Positions 37,020 to 48,361 of a stretch of 61,542 nt of DNA are shown here, piece by piece. The notes under the pieces are model-generated. The model searched no databases. It had not been told where the DNA came from and saw only the letters and a program-made list of their open reading frames with translations. The stretch comes from Syncephalis plumigaleata (Eukaryota > Zoopagomycota > Zoopagomycetes > Zoopagales > Piptocephalidaceae): assembly GCA_025201365.1 (NCBI GenBank), contig JAIXMF010000040.1:1-61542 (forward strand). Reading direction: 5' to 3'. Within the stretch, counting starts at the first letter, position 1, and each line of letters starts with the position of its first letter. The position numbers and the translations under genes were made by a program.

Positions 37020-37705
37020 CAGTCACCGATGCACTCCAGTCAATCAGGCAGGTTCTAATCTCCATTAGTATGATTATTGGTACTAATTGCAATCTATCAC
37101 GGCATGTCATCGAATGATCCCACAATCATATGGACATGAATATGTTTGATGGCATCTATAATGCGATACGACATTCATCCGATGAATATGATCTATTGTC
37201 ATTATTAACTACGCTGTATAAACCAACATACTTATGATCTAATCAATCCATTCATTCATTTACATACACATGTAGTTTACTCCATCAACAGTTTCCCCAA
37301 TTGCTCATAGACTTGTGTAGCACATACTGAATCCTGCTAGTATAATTACTAGCAATACTCAACATTATACCACCATCCTTTGTTGCTTTTATCTATTTGT
37401 TGCTGAACTATAGGCGGCATTATACCATTGCAGCAAAGATACAATGACATTAAATGATACGAAGCTTACATTGCCGTATTCACGATACATACTCGAATAA
37501 ACACAGATATTAAGCAATGTATGGCAATCAATTCAACGTGGAATAAAGCATTCGATACTTGCATGTCAATAATCATCATCCAAGATAGCCGTAACATGCA
37601 TTATAAGATATTAAAGAACTAGTAAGATTATTATTGTGATATATTTGGATTAGAATCAACAAATTGAATATTTGAAAGTGAAGGGAGACGAGCATCGTAT
37701 AAACA
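37020..37705. other. Intergenic, no gene seen
   Basis: Fading similarity to the paralogue A upstream region until about 37185 (including the short repeat), then unique AT-rich sequence up to element E3. Confidence 0.4.
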
Positions 37706-37795
37706 CAGGCTATTTCCATCCAATTTGCGCAGTTAGCCATTTGTCTTTACGAATAAATAATTGTTAACACTTACAAGGACTCCCGTATTCTGTTT

Positions 37796-37824
37796 CCCAG
37801 CCCCTCTCTGGAGAAGGACTAGGG
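37796..37824 (-). other. Candidate guide-RNA scaffold hairpin (E3)
   Basis: Read on the coding strand it folds into about 12 pairs with one bulged T and a four-base loop: outer CCC/GGG, then AG/CT, then an inner CTTCT/AGAGG. It lies about 20 bases after the Fanzor-like stop codon and is followed by AGAATACGGG. E5 has the same fold with a changed inner stem. Confidence 0.4.
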
Positions 37825-37845
37825 CGATAGCGATTACCATCGCGG

Positions 37846-38061
37846 TTAATTTGTTATTTGTTGTTTGGTTCCCTCTTGATCTTGTTCTTCATTGCTTGAA
37901 CGTTTAGAAGGAACAGCACCTCGTTGGAATTGTGTTGGAATACCCTTGTCCTTACGAACACTGCGAATAATCTGAATAAAGTTCAGACATGCAGCCATAT
38001 CCCGATTCCATAAACGATAATCAATAGCTACTTGTAAGTACATGACATGGCAATATCCAAC
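37846..38061 (-). pseudogene. Fanzor-like nuclease, C-terminal exon (E3)
   Basis: Reads YRLWNRDMAACLNFIQIIRS, keeping the WNRD motif, with the tail EEQDQEGTKQQITN before the stop. It starts after the acceptor CTAGTATAG. Upstream exons are absent. It differs from E1 by several substitutions that preserve the frame. Confidence 0.5.
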
Positions 38062-38442
38062 TATACTAGTACATTTGTATCGTCTATATTATAGAATTGA
38101 TGATGATAGTTATCGCTATCAATAAATGATCCATTACTAATACTGAATTGCTATTATTATCATGCTGTTTCAATTGGCATATCTACGATGATAATGGTGT
38201 TAACAATTGTGCAATTTATTTATTAATAAAGAGCAAATGTTAAAGGATAAATGCGCAAATAGGTTTTATACTATAACAATGACGAGTTCTTGAGTGGAAC
38301 AATTACAGCACCACGTCATTAGCACCATCATTGTTCCATCAACATTTGTCTCTCCTCCTCATACATTGACCTGTATACCCTTTATCTGTGCGCTTTTACT
38401 TACTCGCTCAACTTCTACGGTGATTAGCTACTCTTTACCATA

Positions 38443-39508
38443 ATGTCAATCAAGGTAGGCTGCTGTAAAGTAATGAATAAGTAGGACACGTAGGATTAAT
38501 ACAAAATCATGCTTATAGGCAGAATTTGCGGTCAGCATGACGTGCGACTCATGCGTTAACGACATAAAAACTGTATTGAAAAATGAAGCTGGTTAGTAGA
38601 CAGTGGACTAATCAATATATACACGCTAATAATTGTCGTTGTCGTTATTAGATGTTGACCGCATTGATATCGATTTAAAGAACCAAACGGTAGTTGTAGA
38701 AGGAAAGAGTAAGTGAATAGATAGAGCAACTGCATTGTATGTAACCAATTTATTTGAATGCGATAGCACCACCATCACGCTTAGCACGTCTCTTAAAACA
38801 GACGGGTCGTACGGTTATTGTACGAGGCATGGGCACCGCTCAAGGTAATGCTACATTGAACGCTATTCATGCTTACTAACTAGCTATTGCGATATCGGTT
38901 GTTTAGGTGATCATGCAGGTGCCGCAGTTTGTATATTCGAATCCTACACGCCATTAGATGCTAGCGAGCCATTAACGCAGGATCGATCGGCCGAGCAACC
39001 GCGCGGACTTGCTCGTCTCGTACAAATCAATGATCAGTTGTGTTTACTAGATATTACCGTACAAGGTTTGGCGCCCGGTAAACATGGTGTTGCCATTCAT
39101 AGCAATGGTGATATTAGTCGTGGACCTGCCAGTTGCGGCGACCATTACGATCCTACGGGTAAAGCGACACATGGACCACCGGACAACGCTGATGGCAATA
39201 CTGTAGCGCATGCCGGCGATCTAGGCAATATCACGGTGGATGAACACGGCTGGGGTGATCTCGTATTGGAGACACGTCGATTCCGCGTCTCTGATGTGAT
39301 CGGCCGTTCTATGGTAGTGGCCCATGGTGCTGATGATATGGGCGCTGGATTATCGGCTACCTCGTCGAAAGATGGCGGTGCAGGTCAAGGTGCACTATGT
39401 GGAGTTATTGCACGATCAGCCGGTGTATTCGCTAATTCCAAGCGTGTCTGTGCCTGCGACGGACGTACTTTATGGGAGGAGGCACGTCTACAAGAACCTC
39501 GCTTGTAA
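38443..39508 (+). CDS. CCS1: Copper chaperone for superoxide dismutase
   Basis: Delivers copper to Cu/Zn superoxide dismutase and forms its disulfide. Five predicted exons (38443-38454, 38519-38591, 38652-38708, 38767-38844, 38907-39508) give 273 residues. The Atx1-like domain has the copper site MTCDSC at residues 11-16. The SOD-like domain follows: GKHGVAIHSNGDISRGPASC, GDHYDPTGKATHGPPD, HAGDLGNITVDEHGWGDL and ALCGVIARSAGV. The C-terminal domain carries the CxC copper-transfer motif CAC at 255-257 in RVCACDGRTLWEE. All three functional domains are intact. The first exon is only 12 bases (MSIK). It lies between elements E3 and E4. Confidence 0.92.
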
Positions 39509-39635
39509 TGGTTCATATACATAAATACGTACATATGTGTCTATGTGTTTGACAGTGAACAAATAGTAAAGTAAACTTTAAATTTATCAATGTTAGTATT
39601 GAAAGTTTACCCGTTCGTTGTTGTCAGGATGACTA

Positions 39636-40181
39636 CAGGCTTTTTCCATCCAATTTGCGCAGTTAGCCTTCTGTTATTACGAATAAATAATATTTAACAC
39701 TTACAACTAGCCTGTATTTTGAGGTGTAGATAGCGATAACTATCACGGATGTATTGTTTTTTGTTGTTTGGTTCCCTCTGGATCTTGCTCATCATTGCTT
39801 GAACGTTTAGAAGGAACGGCATCTCGTTGAAATTGTTCTGGAATACGGCCTTTAGCACGAAGACCGTGAATAATCTGAATGAAATTCAGACATGCTGCCA
39901 TATCCCGATTCCATACACGATAATCAATAGCTACTTGTAAGTACATGACATGGCAATATCCAACTATACTAGTACATTTGTATCGTCTATATTATAGAAT
40001 TGATGATGATAGTTATCGCTATCAATAAATGATCCATTACTAATACTGAATTGTTATTATTATCATGCTGTGTCAATTGGCATTTCTATGGTAATAATGG
40101 TGTTAACAATTGAGTAAATCTATTTATTAATAAACTGCAAATGCTAAAAGATAAATGCGCAAATTGGATGGAAAAACCCTG
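39636..40181 (-). mobile_element. Short mariner-ended element, copy E4 (546 bp)
   Basis: Intact ends CAGGCTTTTTCCATCC and GGATGGAAAAACCCTG with TA on both sides (39634-39635 and 40182-40183). Its left end begins only about 127 bases after the CCS1 stop. Internal sequence is as in E1 and E3. Confidence 0.85.
39743..39964 (-). pseudogene. Fanzor-like nuclease, C-terminal exon (E4)
   Basis: Reads YRVWNRDMAACLNFIQIIHG, then a stretch GLRAKGRIPEQFQRDAVPSK that differs most from E1/E3, with tail DEQDPEGTKQQ. The WNRD motif is intact. It is the most divergent coding version among the short copies and yet keeps an open frame. Confidence 0.5.
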
Positions 40182-40394
40182 TAATTAATTTTTTTATATT
40201 TTTTATTCATGCTTGAATTGTAACTTCTTGCTTTTCTCTTTCCTATTGATTGATAAACCCTTTCATACTTTCAAATCAATACATATATTCTCTCTTTCTC
40301 TCTCTATTATTACTATCGAGTTAGCTTTTTACTGCTCTACAGAATATTGACGTTGTACCCATTCTATTTGTCCACCGTGTTAATAGTAGATACA

Positions 40395-41120
40395 ATGTCG
40401 GAAATTGCAACAAATACACCTGGTGCAGATAGTGGAGTGACAGAGGGAAACCATAGATTTACTTGTCTAGCCTGTCATGTGGCATTTCACTCGGCTGATC
40501 ACCAGCGACAACACTATCGAACGGATTGGCATCGTTACAACTTGAAGCGTAAAGTAGCCGAACTGGCCCCAGTTACTGCTGAACAATTTGCCGAGAAACT
40601 ACTAGGTAGGTTGGCATAATCCATTAACGATGTATATCTCTTCTTCAGCTGCTAATAATAACAATAATAGCACAACGAACTCAGGCGGATGAAGCACAAG
40701 CACAAGCATCATATACAAACGAGTGTCGTATTTGCGGGTAAGTGATAGTCCTATAACTACTACTAAAAGAAATATAAATACTTATCATCATCATTGTGTA
40801 ATATTATTAAATGAAATAGAAAAAACTTTGCATCTGAAAATGCTTACACGCATCATATGCGATCAAAGAAACATCGAGAAACGGAACAACGAATCGCTCA
40901 GGGTAAGTGATGCAAATTGTCGCTCTTCTTTTGTTGCTCATATCCTTTGTTATCGATTATGCTTTTATTGCTAACAGGTAAGCAAACACCTGCTAAACCG
41001 CAACGATCTGCTACACATCGCGTACAAGCCTATGACACGATGAGTAATGCTTCATCGGCCATGGATTCTATTCCTGCATTTAATGAAGTGGAAGAAGACG
41101 TGAAACCATCATCATCGTCT

Positions 41121-41152
<32 letters not shown>

Positions 41153-42177
41153 TGAAACAACAGCCATCGACGATGATGGCATGATCGATGAGACAGCCTC
41201 ACCCGAAGAGGTGATGCGTGCCATTGACGAGCATATTGCTCAGGCACCCCGACTAGCCGATGAGGACTGCCTATTCTGTACGCATAGGAGTGAATCATTT
41301 GAAAGCAACATGCTACATATGAAGAAGCAACATAGCCTATTCATCCCGGATATGGACTATCTGGTGAATCTACGTGGTCTCATCCGCTATTTAGGCGAGA
41401 AGATCTCTGTGGGTAACATTTGTCTCTATTGTAATGGACGCGGTCGTAACATGCGTAGTATGGAGGCAGTACGTCGTCATATGGTAAGTGGCATCAGTCG
41501 ACATTGATACGAAATAAACAGCATCGATAACATATACTTACATCTATACAGATTGACAAGGGTCATACCAAGATTGCTTATGGCAATGAACGAGATGTCC
41601 TCGAGATTGCCGATTTCTACGATTTCCGCACTAGTTATCCCGATCACGCTGAACGTCATAGCAATGAAGGGGATGAAGACGAGGAGATGCCGCTAGCTGA
41701 AACGTAAGCTTACCATTTGTTTGTCTAGTTAGTCATCTAGTTATTAACAAATCATCCCATTTAGTGATTCTGGCATTATTGATGAAGGTTACGAATTGGT
41801 GTTACCATCAGGTGCACGTATTGGTCATCGAGCACTACGTCGCTACTATCAACAGAATGTTCGTCCAGAAGATGTAAGTAATAAGATGAAATGTTACACT
41901 AGTAGTAGTAATCATGTTATTAATCATATACATGAATGGATGTATGAATGAATAGAATCGTGAATCCGTTCAAGTACATAAACTATTGACGCAACACGGC
42001 CATCAAGGCGCACAACGTGCTCAGACCGAGTGTCGTGCCCTACAATTGATGAGTGAATTCCAACGACGTCAAGTGTTCTCGCATCAAGAGTCACGTCGTC
42101 GTAACGACTTTAGAACTCGGGTTGGAGTCAAGGCCAATGCTCTGCAACGCTATTTCCGTGAACAGGTTCTTTATTAG
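40395..42177 (+). CDS. REI1: Zinc-finger 60S biogenesis factor Rei1/ZNF622
   Basis: A cytoplasmic factor that helps release export factors (Arx1/Alb1) from new 60S subunits. Seven predicted exons (40395-40605, 40671-40737, 40820-40902, 40978-41483, 41552-41703, 41765-41873, 41956-42177) give 449 residues. Finger 1 is FTCLACHVAFHSADHQRQHY with Cys24/Cys27. Finger 2 is ECRICGKNFASENAYTHHMR followed by SKKH. A poly-Ala/Ser/Glu linker precedes DCLFCTHRSESFESNMLHMK, KQHSLFIPDMDYL, the family block LRGLIRYLGEKISVGNICLY and CNGRGRNMRSMEAVRRHM. The C-terminus has LVLPSGARIGHRALRRYYQQ and ends near GVKANALQRYFREQVLY. The ATG at 40395 starts the MSEIATNTPG form. Confidence 0.93.
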
Positions 42178-42723
42178 AAAACAAAGAACGCACGAAAGAA
42201 GGAACGAAAGAAGGAAAGAAGGCGTTAATTCTATCGATTGGAGTATAGAGTTGGCGTTGTTAACCTGTTTTCTTGTACACCGTAGTGTTGTGTTTTCTTA
42301 TTAGCATCGTCATCGTCACATCATCGTCACATCGTCATCGCCATCGTCATCATCGTCATTATTCCTACTGTTGTTGCTGTTGCTGTTGTCTTATTCTCCT
42401 CATTTACTTACCGGTTAATAGATAATTGATTATTTTGGGTTATTACTTGTAACCAATGGTCATTTACATTGATTATCCATTACCGTAGCAATAAATTTAG
42501 CATTGTGCTTTATTATTTGTTAAACTCTTATACATCGCCTTTGTTCTCGTACCACCAATGTTGAATAAAAGTGTATAGCTTATGATAAGCAGTTGTGACA
42601 ATGTTCATTTAACCAACTAAACGAAATAAATCATGTCATTGGATCGATTGAATAGCGGTGTTTTAATGATGACAATGACTCATTATCTGATATCATTACA
42701 TGATCGCATTCGTTGATGTAATA
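42178..42723. other. Intergenic, REI1 3' region
   Basis: No gene. A TCATCG-type repeat lies at about 42305-42360, then AT-rich sequence up to element E5. Confidence 0.5.
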
Positions 42724-42818
42724 CAGGCTTTTTCCATCCAATTTGCGCAGTTAGCTTTTTGTTTTATGAATAAATAATATTTAACACTTACAAGTACAAG
42801 TACCCCCGTATTCTGTTT

Positions 42819-42852
42819 CCCAGCCCCCCTTCCCTTTGGGGAAAGACTGGGG
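42819..42852 (-). other. Candidate guide-RNA scaffold hairpin (E5)
   Basis: On the coding strand: outer CCC/GGG, a bulged C, AG/CT, then an inner TTTCCC/GGGAA with a small loop and extra Gs on one side. Position, outer stem and following AGAATACGGG match E3, while the inner stem differs. Confidence 0.4.
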
Positions 42853-42867
42853 TGATAGCGATAACCA

Positions 42868-43083
42868 TCACGGATGAGTTGTTTTTTGTTGTTTGGTTCC
42901 CTCTTGATCTTGCTCATCATTTCTTGAATGATTGGAAGCAACGACACTTGGATGAGGGTGTGTTGGAACATCGGTTCCACTACAAAGGCAGTTGGTGATT
43001 TGAATGAAATCCAGACGAGCAACCATAACCCCGATTCCACAAACGATACTCGAGTCCTTTAACTTGCATGTCCTCTTAATCAT
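42868..43083 (-). pseudogene. Degenerate Fanzor-like C-terminal exon (E5)
   Basis: The same degenerate version as in E2: the frame reads GIGVMVARLDFIQITN in place of WNRDMAACLNFIQI, so the catalytic Asp is lost. E2 and E5 share the lesion, so it arose before the two copies separated. Confidence 0.5.
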
Positions 43084-43780
43084 TGTTTCGATGTGTGCAT
43101 CTAATAGAATAATGAATTAGTATACTGTAATAAATATCAAAGTGTAATGAGATATACTTACCGTAAGGGATCATGACAAGTAATAGGACACTTTCTCATT
43201 GATAGTGTGGGAGCTATGGTTGCTCGATTTGCTCAAGCACAATGTGTAGACGATATACAATAAGGTAGTGTGGGTAGAGTGTAATAGGGACGATTGAACT
43301 GGAAGGTGAAGATAAGTTTATTCAATTCGTACAAAATAGGACCCATATTTATAGTGGAATAATGTATATAGGTGTGAAGATATTTGCATAGCGGCTGATA
43401 ACAACTCACTCAGACCCATAGTCTGAGCTGTCCTCGGTTCACATTTCATTAACATCGCTGTATGTACTTATCAACATGTTCCCGCGACCCGGATAACGGT
43501 TTATTGCAACGAGCCGAAAAGCTTTCATGTAAAAGGAGAAGACAACAAGATTCACGCTCCTACTTTCACATCGAATAAATCCCACTTTCTCTCTATCCTA
43601 GTGTATAATCTTTTTATTGTAATCATTATTATAATTGTAACAGTGTTATGGATTACGTTTTAGATTTCCCTTAATCCCATTTCACAACTATTATATTAAT
43701 GTTAACAATTGTGTAGAGTTATCCATTAATAAACTGCAAATGTTAAAGGATAAATGCGCAAATTGGATGGAAAAACACTG

Positions 43781-46700
43781 TAGTTTGCACTTGTGTTATC
43801 CATACAAATACATGTACATGTTAATTAATGTCAAAGTTATCTATAGCTGGTAGAATGTATACACATGTATGTAGAGAGAGAATGGAAGGAATGGCACATC
43901 ACGCGGTCTATTATAAACAGGTATACAACGCGCGCTATTCCATACAAGGCATACGCTAGTCCATAAGGCAACCTGTCGACAAACATAGGGAACCGACTTT
44001 TGTAGTCATCATTGAATAATGACACAAAAATTCACATGTACAAACAATGAATTGCAGGCGCACTAATCATTTGCCGTTATCGTAATAGTAATCATCATTG
44101 CAAATGGTTCAATTTGAGATAGAGTATGGTTGTTGTACTACACTACGCTAAAGATCAGCGTTATTAACTGTGAGCTAATTGATTGATTTATCTCTATGCT
44201 CATACACAGGCGATTATATAGTACAAACTACGTAGTTTGTACTAACCTGTACGACAATACGATCAGCGTTTGATTATCGTCTCATTTTGGAAACTGAGAA
44301 AAGAAGGAAGAAAGGCTTGAATCGACTGTTACAGATCAGATTTGCAATTAATAATGACACTACTAGTGCTAGTGCTGTTGTTGATGGGAAAGATTCAGGT
44401 AAAAAGATTACACGAACGCGTTATTATAGAAGGAGTAGTGGTAGTAGCAGTATCACATCATCACTTGGTTTGTCGTTAAAACAGTCCACATCACTCAGTA
44501 GTGGGTAAGTGGTGTGAATAAATGAATAGGAACGAGTAATCAGTAGACGCTTAGTAGGTCGCGATTAAGAAGCAAGCAGATTCGTTCATTCTAACACCGC
44601 CATGATAAAGATGGTTGTCATATGAGAACCCGGCGGGATACTGTGTTCATTCATTTCAAACCAAATGGGCTTTTTTTCCTTTTTTTATCAGTCAACCATG
44701 ACTCGTGTATTGACGCGTAGAAACCATTCATGTGTGGCCACGTAGCTACAAGTACGAGCGAATAAACAGGTTCATCCTCGTAACACTTGTGAGGGACTTC
44801 CGTAAAGAACCTATAATGACGCCAAGCTACACGAAACATGACGGCGGTCGTGTATTTGTGGCACATTTGCAAGTTAGTTAATGGGAACAAAAACATCTGT
44901 TTTTGGTAATCACCAGCAACGATGACGAAGAGCTTGCGCGACCGATGCCAGTGTCTTAGACGCGAGCCTCCACGTGGATACAACTCTGTTGGGCTAAGGT
45001 TTAGGACCACTAGAACACGGACGAGTCGAGAAATAGCTCATCCGAGACGGGGGAGGGACATGGGATGAATAACGAGTTGCGCGGATAAACGAGTTTGTGA
45101 TATAGAATTGTAGTAGTAGCAGTAGTAGCAGAAGTAATTACTCACAAGTGAATAGGACCAATGATCGTAATAAGGAAGAATACAAGTCAATGGCATGCAG
45201 TGATGATAGTGATATACCAATAGGTACGATGATTATAAGGGGTAGTGATGGAAGTGATGGTGGACAGTGAAGAGGAAAAAAGGGAGTAGGGCGCAGTCTA
45301 ACGATGAAGGATAAAAGCAGACGGTAAACCTCATTGTTGTTTACCATATTCAAGACACGACGACAAATGGAACTAATCGTATGTTGTCACTTAAAAAAAG
45401 AAACATACGCCATCATTTACTTTAGCTACACGAATGATCACCTAGACGCTCTCGCTGTCGTTCCTCTATCACACATTGACAATCATTCCTCGTCGTTAGA
45501 ATACATATACACTTATATACAGTTCATCTTGTGCTGATAAGCAGTTGAAGTGAACCCCGCTTTAAATCGATTTGGTTGACCTGTACCCATTTGTCTGTCG
45601 GCCCATTTGCGCTCCTCTCTCCTGCTTCCTTATTAACTCACACTCGCACACTTGCACTCGCACTCGCTCACACTCACCCACACTCACTCGTCTATCTCGT
45701 TATACACTTCGTTTGTCGTTAACACTTGAGCTCACACGCATATTCATACCTTTTCTCCATTTATATAAAGCGTGATATATATATATACACAAGTACATTT
45801 ATTACTGCGTTTGTACGGTCGATTATTCTTTGATACATCAAGAGTTTGCACTTCCCATTGGTTGAGCGCGTCACTAGGTGAGTAGAATGGATGGCTGGCT
45901 ATAAAGCTGAGCAAGAATGGTCTTGCTCTCCTCTATTCGTTTCCGTTTTAGTTTACCACTTTTTTCTCAGCTTCTTTAGCTGTTTTGCTATCTCTCTTTT
46001 CATACTATAAACGTTCTGTTTTATAGTCAGTTGCGATAACCTAGTCAATAACCCCTGTTTCTCATGATAGTCTGCGAGCTATATTCGCTTTGACGTATCG
46101 TTCAATCGACTTGGTCAAACGGTACACTCACTCGCTCTATCCCTTCACTTCTCACTATTACCTCTAATAGTAGTAGTAGTAGTAGTAATAGTAGTAGTAA
46201 CAGAAAATACTTGTATCGTTTTAGCGTATACAAAACGTAAACTGAACAGCAACTGCCCTTGCTGCTTCCCCGGATAGCCTCTCCTACTTACAGGTAGGTT
46301 GACATAGTTTTTTTCTGTTTCAGTTTCTCGGTATAGACAATGCCTATCTCATAAGGGCGGGTGAGGTACATGTATGCGTGTACATGTGTGTGGATATGGA
46401 TGTGGGTGCGCGTGCTACGGAACTTTTAGTTATTGGTTTCGCGTAAACAAGTTATCGCCATATCATTAGTTTCTGAAGCAAGAAAAGGATTGTTTCAGCT
46501 ATTTCTCGGTTAATGTTGAATGAAACTGTCGCGAATTAATTCTTGATATGAAATGCCTATGGATAACTACTAGGCACGAGGATACATTATCATTATCATT
46601 ATCATCATTGATGAATAGGCAACGCGCGCTCGAGATGTAACACTATTGGTTATTGCTTTTTATGCGAATGTAATGCTGATAATGCGCGATATTATTTTTA

Positions 46701-48361
46701 TTGCTTGTCTATCTATCACGATATAATATGTCGTGTTATCCATCAACTCAACGCATCGTCATTATTACTATTATTGCTGTAAAATGTAATGAAATTAAGC
46801 GATAATTGATACTCATTAAAACTAATGGGATTGAACATGGCGCAGGATTGGCAATGATGTTATAGTTGGCAATTGTTTATATATATATATATATATCATT
46901 TACGACACAGCTAAGCCTCTCGATATGCAGCGGGCGAAGTTTGTCAAGTTACAACAACTACAACAATAACTACAACTACAGGTGGCAGACATTATTATTT
47001 ACAACATTGGTTGTTTACAGCGTATGCAATGCATTGACAACTTGCATCACATAATGGTACTTGTCTCTCTTTCATACATACATACATACAACATTCTATT
47101 GAATGATTCGTCTAAGCGAATTCCATTATATGATACATCGTATATATCATGATACTCGACATTTAACATAGTATTTTTCATTTCGAAACAAGCGAATGAA
47201 TCAAATACAAATGATTGGTACTTTTCTACATTTATTGTATATGTTCATTTATTGATAATTAAAAAGACGGAAATGACAGCGACGACGACAATGATTACCA
47301 TAATGATAATGACCACTTCACATTTCAAAACCTGTAACTTCTGGCCTTGGTCATCCTAACACTGTTGATTGCTGCTTTGAATCATCCTTAACGAATTGCC
47401 TCGATACTCGATATCTGTCCCACCTTCTTGCATCACTACAATGTACGATATCGAACACCAACTACGCTAGTATTTCCGTTACTTCATGGTTTAATTCGTT
47501 TGCTACATCGTTTCAAATGAAATGAAGGCCTAATGTCATATCTTGGCATGTCATGTGATAGCACACTATACATTTATCGTTAGCCGTTAACAATGAATAA
47601 TGCCATCCACTCGAGTCTACCTACTCGCTTACTCGGCATAATCCGAATGATGTGCGCATGTAAATCATTCACAATGACACGACTTTGATGGCCATCATCA
47701 ACGTTGCTGCCGCTGCTGCTGCTGCCACTGCTACTGCTCCTACTGCGTTCGTTATTGGCGTGCGTTGCCGTGCAGTATTCTTCTTAGTACATTGACATGT
47801 CTGCACAGTGAATGGTTGTGTTCCACACTAGACATAATATATAAGGTATCGTGTATACACATCACTCACTATATAATGAAATGGATACACATATGTATGT
47901 ATGCGTTTGTATGTGCTGCTGTTGTTGTTGCCGTCGTCGTCGTTTTCCTACACAGATGGCGCGTCTCAATAATGATTCATTAATGATGGCATACAACTGG
48001 CCGCTTCGCATACCTTGTCACCTTTCAATATTGTCTGTCATCACATTATCAATGGATTTGTACTCCCCTGAAGCCAAAACATATTTTTGCCATCCCCTTA
48101 TCATTGCTTTTGGGCGAGGCTTTCCTATGCGACTACGGACCGACCCACATTATTGTTTCCTATAAAAAGCGACGCTTTTATCAAAGCCGTGACTCTTTAT
48201 CACATCATCTTGAGTTGCTTTTTTCCCTCACCCAACAGTTTTTCTCTTCCTTGGCCTGATACTGTTCTTTTCTTACTATTACGCGAAACATCTATATCCT
48301 CCATCGCTTGCTGTTGTTGTTGCTGTTGTTAACATTACTACGAGAAGACCTATTTGTAACG
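43781..48361. other. Long gene-poor region upstream of the velvet gene
   Basis: About 4.6 kb with no gene I can support. Open frames at 44290-44506 (plus, ending at a GTAAGT) and 44651-45010 (minus) have no recognisable motif. A TATA-like site with a pyrimidine-rich stretch lies at 45760-45790, CACTCGCACACT-type repeats at 45630-45700, GTA runs near 46165-46195 and an (AT)n tract near 46876-46896. The part nearest 48362 probably holds the promoter and 5' leader of the velvet gene. Non-coding RNAs cannot be excluded. Confidence 0.4.

Larger units (their letters stand above)
37706..38260 (-). mobile_element. Short mariner-ended element, copy E3, right end eroded
   Basis: The left end CAGGCTATTTCCATCC is clear but preceded by CA, not TA. 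The right end stops at ATGCGCAAAT and lacks the last ~18 bases of the inverted repeat, so this copy is probably immobile. Inside is the WNRD exon and, between its stop and the left end, a 29-base hairpin. Confidence 0.75.
42724..43780 (-). mobile_element. Long mariner-ended element, copy E5 (1057 bp)
   Basis: Ends CAGGCTTTTTCCATCC and GGATGGAAAAACACTG, with TA on both sides (42722-42723 and 43781-43782). It shares with E2 the long central part (TATA-like site, leader, KCPITCHDP frame and intron) in reverse orientation, but loses similarity to E2 beyond about 43370, where E2 has its opposite-strand frame. No transposase is present. Confidence 0.82.

Noticed and set aside
44651-45010. 119-codon minus-strand frame (SPTELYPRGGSRLRHW...)
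   Set aside because: It has no recognisable motif, no ATG start and no splice partner. I mention it only as part of the gene-poor region.
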